Positions 5,188 to 6,438 of a stretch of DNA of 6,438 bases are shown here, one piece after another. Every line of letters starts with the position of its first letter. Position 1 is the first letter of the stretch. Made by a program: the position numbers and the translations under genes. This DNA comes from Limisphaerales bacterium. Lineage in GTDB: Bacteria > Verrucomicrobiota > Verrucomicrobiae > Limisphaerales > UBA11358. The DNA lies in contig PLZL01000132.1 of NCBI GenBank assembly GCA_003152145.1, positions 1-6,438 on the forward strand, given 5' to 3'. The notes beneath the pieces were generated by a model. The model saw only the letters and a program-made list of their open reading frames with translations, was not told the DNA's origin and ran no database searches.

Positions 5188-5982
5188 ATGCGATTCTGGA
5201 TTCGATTTGTGTTTTGCGCGCTCGCCATCCTGCTCGGTGCCGCGCTGGGTGGCTGCGCGCCGGGCCAGGGACAAACGGACGAGGAAAAGGAGCCGCATTT
5301 CGTCCTCGGCCAGAGCCGCGTCAACGCGATGGATTATAGCGGCGCAAGAGATGCGTTTGAGGCATCGCTCGAAGAGAACCCGCGTTCGGTGAGGGCGCAT
5401 TTTGAGCTCGGCTGGCTTTACGAAGAAAAAGTGCCCGATCCCGCCGCGGCGATTTATCACTACGAACGGTATTTGAAACTGAACCCGAATGCCGGCAATG
5501 CGGCCCTCATCAAACAGCACATTGACGCCTGCAAACAGCAACTGGCCGCCGACGTGCTGGGGCTGCCGTCCACGTCCGCCGCGCAACAGCAATTGGAAAA
5601 ACTCGCCGAGCAAAACCGGGAGTTGCAGCAGCAGGTGGACCGGCTTCAGGAAACCGTGAGGCAGTGGAACGCCTATTACGCGAGCCAGTTGGCGGCGCGG
5701 AGCAATTCGCCGCCGCAAAACAATTCCATCGCGCAGCAGACTGCCAGCCCGGCGCCGGATGACATTGCGGCGCAATCGTCGGCGAGACCGGGCCTGACAC
5801 AAACCAAATCCGCGCCGCCGAAACCCGCCAGACCGCGCACGCATACGGTCGTGGCCGGCGAAACGGCGGTTGGCATCGCGCGCAAATTCGGCGTGAAACT
5901 GAGCGCGCTGGAGGCGGCGAACCCCGGCATGAATCCGGCCCGGATTCGCGCCGGACAGGTGTTGAACCTCCCGCCGCCATGA
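5188..5982 (+). CDS. Lipoprotein with TPR, coiled coil and C-terminal LysM domain
   Basis: A 264-residue envelope protein. The N-terminus MRFWIRFVFCALAILLGA leads to a lipobox L20-G-G-C23. Residues about 37-102 form two TPR-like helix pairs (FVLGQSRVNAMDYSGARDAF, then ELGWLYEE...AAIYHYERYLKLNP). Residues about 131-162 are a Gln/Glu/Leu-rich coiled coil (QQLEKLAEQNRELQQQVDRL). A Pro/Ser/Ala/Gln-rich linker runs to about 216. The C-terminus (219-262, HTVVAGETAVGIARKFGV...LEAANPGM...IRAGQVLNLP) is a LysM domain, which binds N-acetylglucosamine in peptidoglycan. The architecture suggests an anchored scaffold linking membrane and cell wall; its partners are unknown. It has no catalytic domain. The start at 5188 is the only one giving an intact signal peptide, and Shine-Dalgarno support is weak (GGAAGG sits about 18 nt upstream). 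The next gene starts 8 bp after its stop, so the two are probably co-transcribed. Confidence 0.88.
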   Translation: MRFWIRFVFCALAILLGAALGGCAPGQGQTDEEKEPHFVLGQSRVNAMDYSGARDAFEASLEENPRSVRAHFELGWLYEEKVPDPAAAIYHYERYLKLNPNAGNAALIKQHIDACKQQLAADVLGLPSTSAAQQQLEKLAEQNRELQQQVDRLQETVRQWNAYYASQLAARSNSPPQNNSIAQQTASPAPDDIAAQSSARPGLTQTKSAPPKPARPRTHTVVAGETAVGIARKFGVKLSALEAANPGMNPARIRAGQVLNLPPP

Positions 5983-5985
5983 AGG
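5981..5985 (+). promoter_or_regulatory. Ribosome binding site for the 5991 gene
   Basis: GAAGG overlaps the stop codon of the LysM lipoprotein gene and lies 5 nt before ATG 5991. The spacing fits a Shine-Dalgarno site and supports this start and coupling to the upstream gene. Confidence 0.45.
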
Positions 5986-5990
5986 CTTGA

Positions 5991-6438
5991 ATGATTCCGC
6001 GCGGCGCATTTTTTCTGGTCGCGGCGTTTTGGGTCGCGATGAACGTGCTGTTGTGGCGCGTGGAATACGGCTCGCGCAACAGCGGCATCCCGGTGCCGCT
6101 GGATTTGGTCTGCCGGAAAATTCTGACCGCGCCAGATGCCTCGTCCATGAGCGTGTATCAGGACGGGCAAAAAATGGGCTTCTGCGAATTTTCCACCAGT
6201 GTCGAACAGGAAATGGCCAAGCTCGATGAGGACCAGCCGCCGCCCGAAGGCCTCGTCACGAGTGCGGGCTACCAAATCCGGCTCACCGGCAACGTGGCCT
6301 TCGGCGATTTCACCAACCGGGTGAAATTCGACGGGCGCGTCCAGTTTTCGCCGCGCCGCGAGTGGCGCGAATTGGATTTGAAATTGTCCACGCATACCGC
6401 CACGGTCGAAATTCATTCGCTGGCGACCAACCAGACGG
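5991..6438 (+). CDS. Unknown membrane-anchored protein (3' end cut off by window)
   Basis: An open frame from ATG 5991 runs through the end of the window without a stop (149 codons seen). The N-terminus, RGAFFLVAAFWVAMNVLLWR after MIP, is a single hydrophobic segment (about residues 4-22) that would act as a signal anchor. The following region (from VEYGSRNSGIPVPLDLVCRKIL) would lie in the periplasm. The later part reads as beta strands: MSVYQDGQKMGFCEFST, YQIRLTGNVAFGDFTNRVKFDGRV, and WRELDLKLST with alternating hydrophobic residues. The YQDGQKMGF phrase resembles the start of lipid- or carbohydrate-handling beta proteins only in a general way. I do not recognise the family. Codon use and GC match the surrounding genes, which supports it as real. 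It follows the LysM lipoprotein by 8 bp, so both may serve the cell envelope. Confidence 0.8.
   Translation, partial: MIPRGAFFLVAAFWVAMNVLLWRVEYGSRNSGIPVPLDLVCRKILTAPDASSMSVYQDGQKMGFCEFSTSVEQEMAKLDEDQPPPEGLVTSAGYQIRLTGNVAFGDFTNRVKFDGRVQFSPRREWRELDLKLSTHTATVEIHSLATNQT

Noticed and set aside
5979..5990. Mini-ORF ATG AAG GCT TGA between the LysM gene and the next
   Set aside because: Three codons overlapping the upstream stop; most likely just the junction sequence.
5026..6009. Minus-strand open frame over the LysM lipoprotein gene and tRNA
   Set aside because: It reads through the tRNA and is Arg/Ala-rich shadow sequence; the + strand has signal peptide, TPR and LysM features.

Overview
The window looks like chromosomal housekeeping DNA from a GC-rich member of the Verrucomicrobiota, probably Pedosphaera/Limisphaerales-like. 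That placement is inferred from the gene order, the style of NusB, the weak use of Shine-Dalgarno sites and the many short palindromic and heptameric repeats placed inside genes. It was not confirmed by any search.

Left part (1-4743, all + strand, very tightly packed): the 3' end of nusB, a PHP-domain phosphoesterase (YciV/RNase AM type), ftsY (SRP receptor), an AT-rich gene of unknown function with a PD-(D/E)XK-like nuclease signature, ribD (bifunctional deaminase/reductase) and ribE (riboflavin synthase). Neighbours overlap or nearly touch (ATGA overlap, 3-bp gaps, 8-bp overlap), so this reads as one operon. ribD and ribE supply consecutive blocks of riboflavin synthesis. nusB and ftsY serve rRNA transcription and membrane protein targeting. 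The nuclease-like gene is the outsider, with much lower GC than everything around it.

Right part: a small DUF903/YgdR-like lipoprotein (- strand) converges on ribE and overlaps its end. Just upstream of it on the same strand lies a tRNA-Leu(UAG) with an encoded CCA. After a short gap with a stem-loop come, on the + strand, a TPR/coiled-coil/LysM lipoprotein and the start of an unknown protein with an N-terminal membrane segment that runs off the window.

The most unusual content is a layer of small repeats written into protein-coding DNA. ribD carries an 81-bp palindromic element (27-nt arms, 27-nt loop) read in frame as 27 extra residues at the boundary of its two domains. It also carries two different heptamer arrays read as further insertions in the reductase domain, and an imperfect inverted repeat that forms its C-terminus and stop codon. 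One heptamer family (CGTCACC) also forms the last nine residues and stop codon of the PHP gene. No CRISPR array, phage, transposase or riboswitch was seen. No stretch longer than 300 bases lacks a gene.
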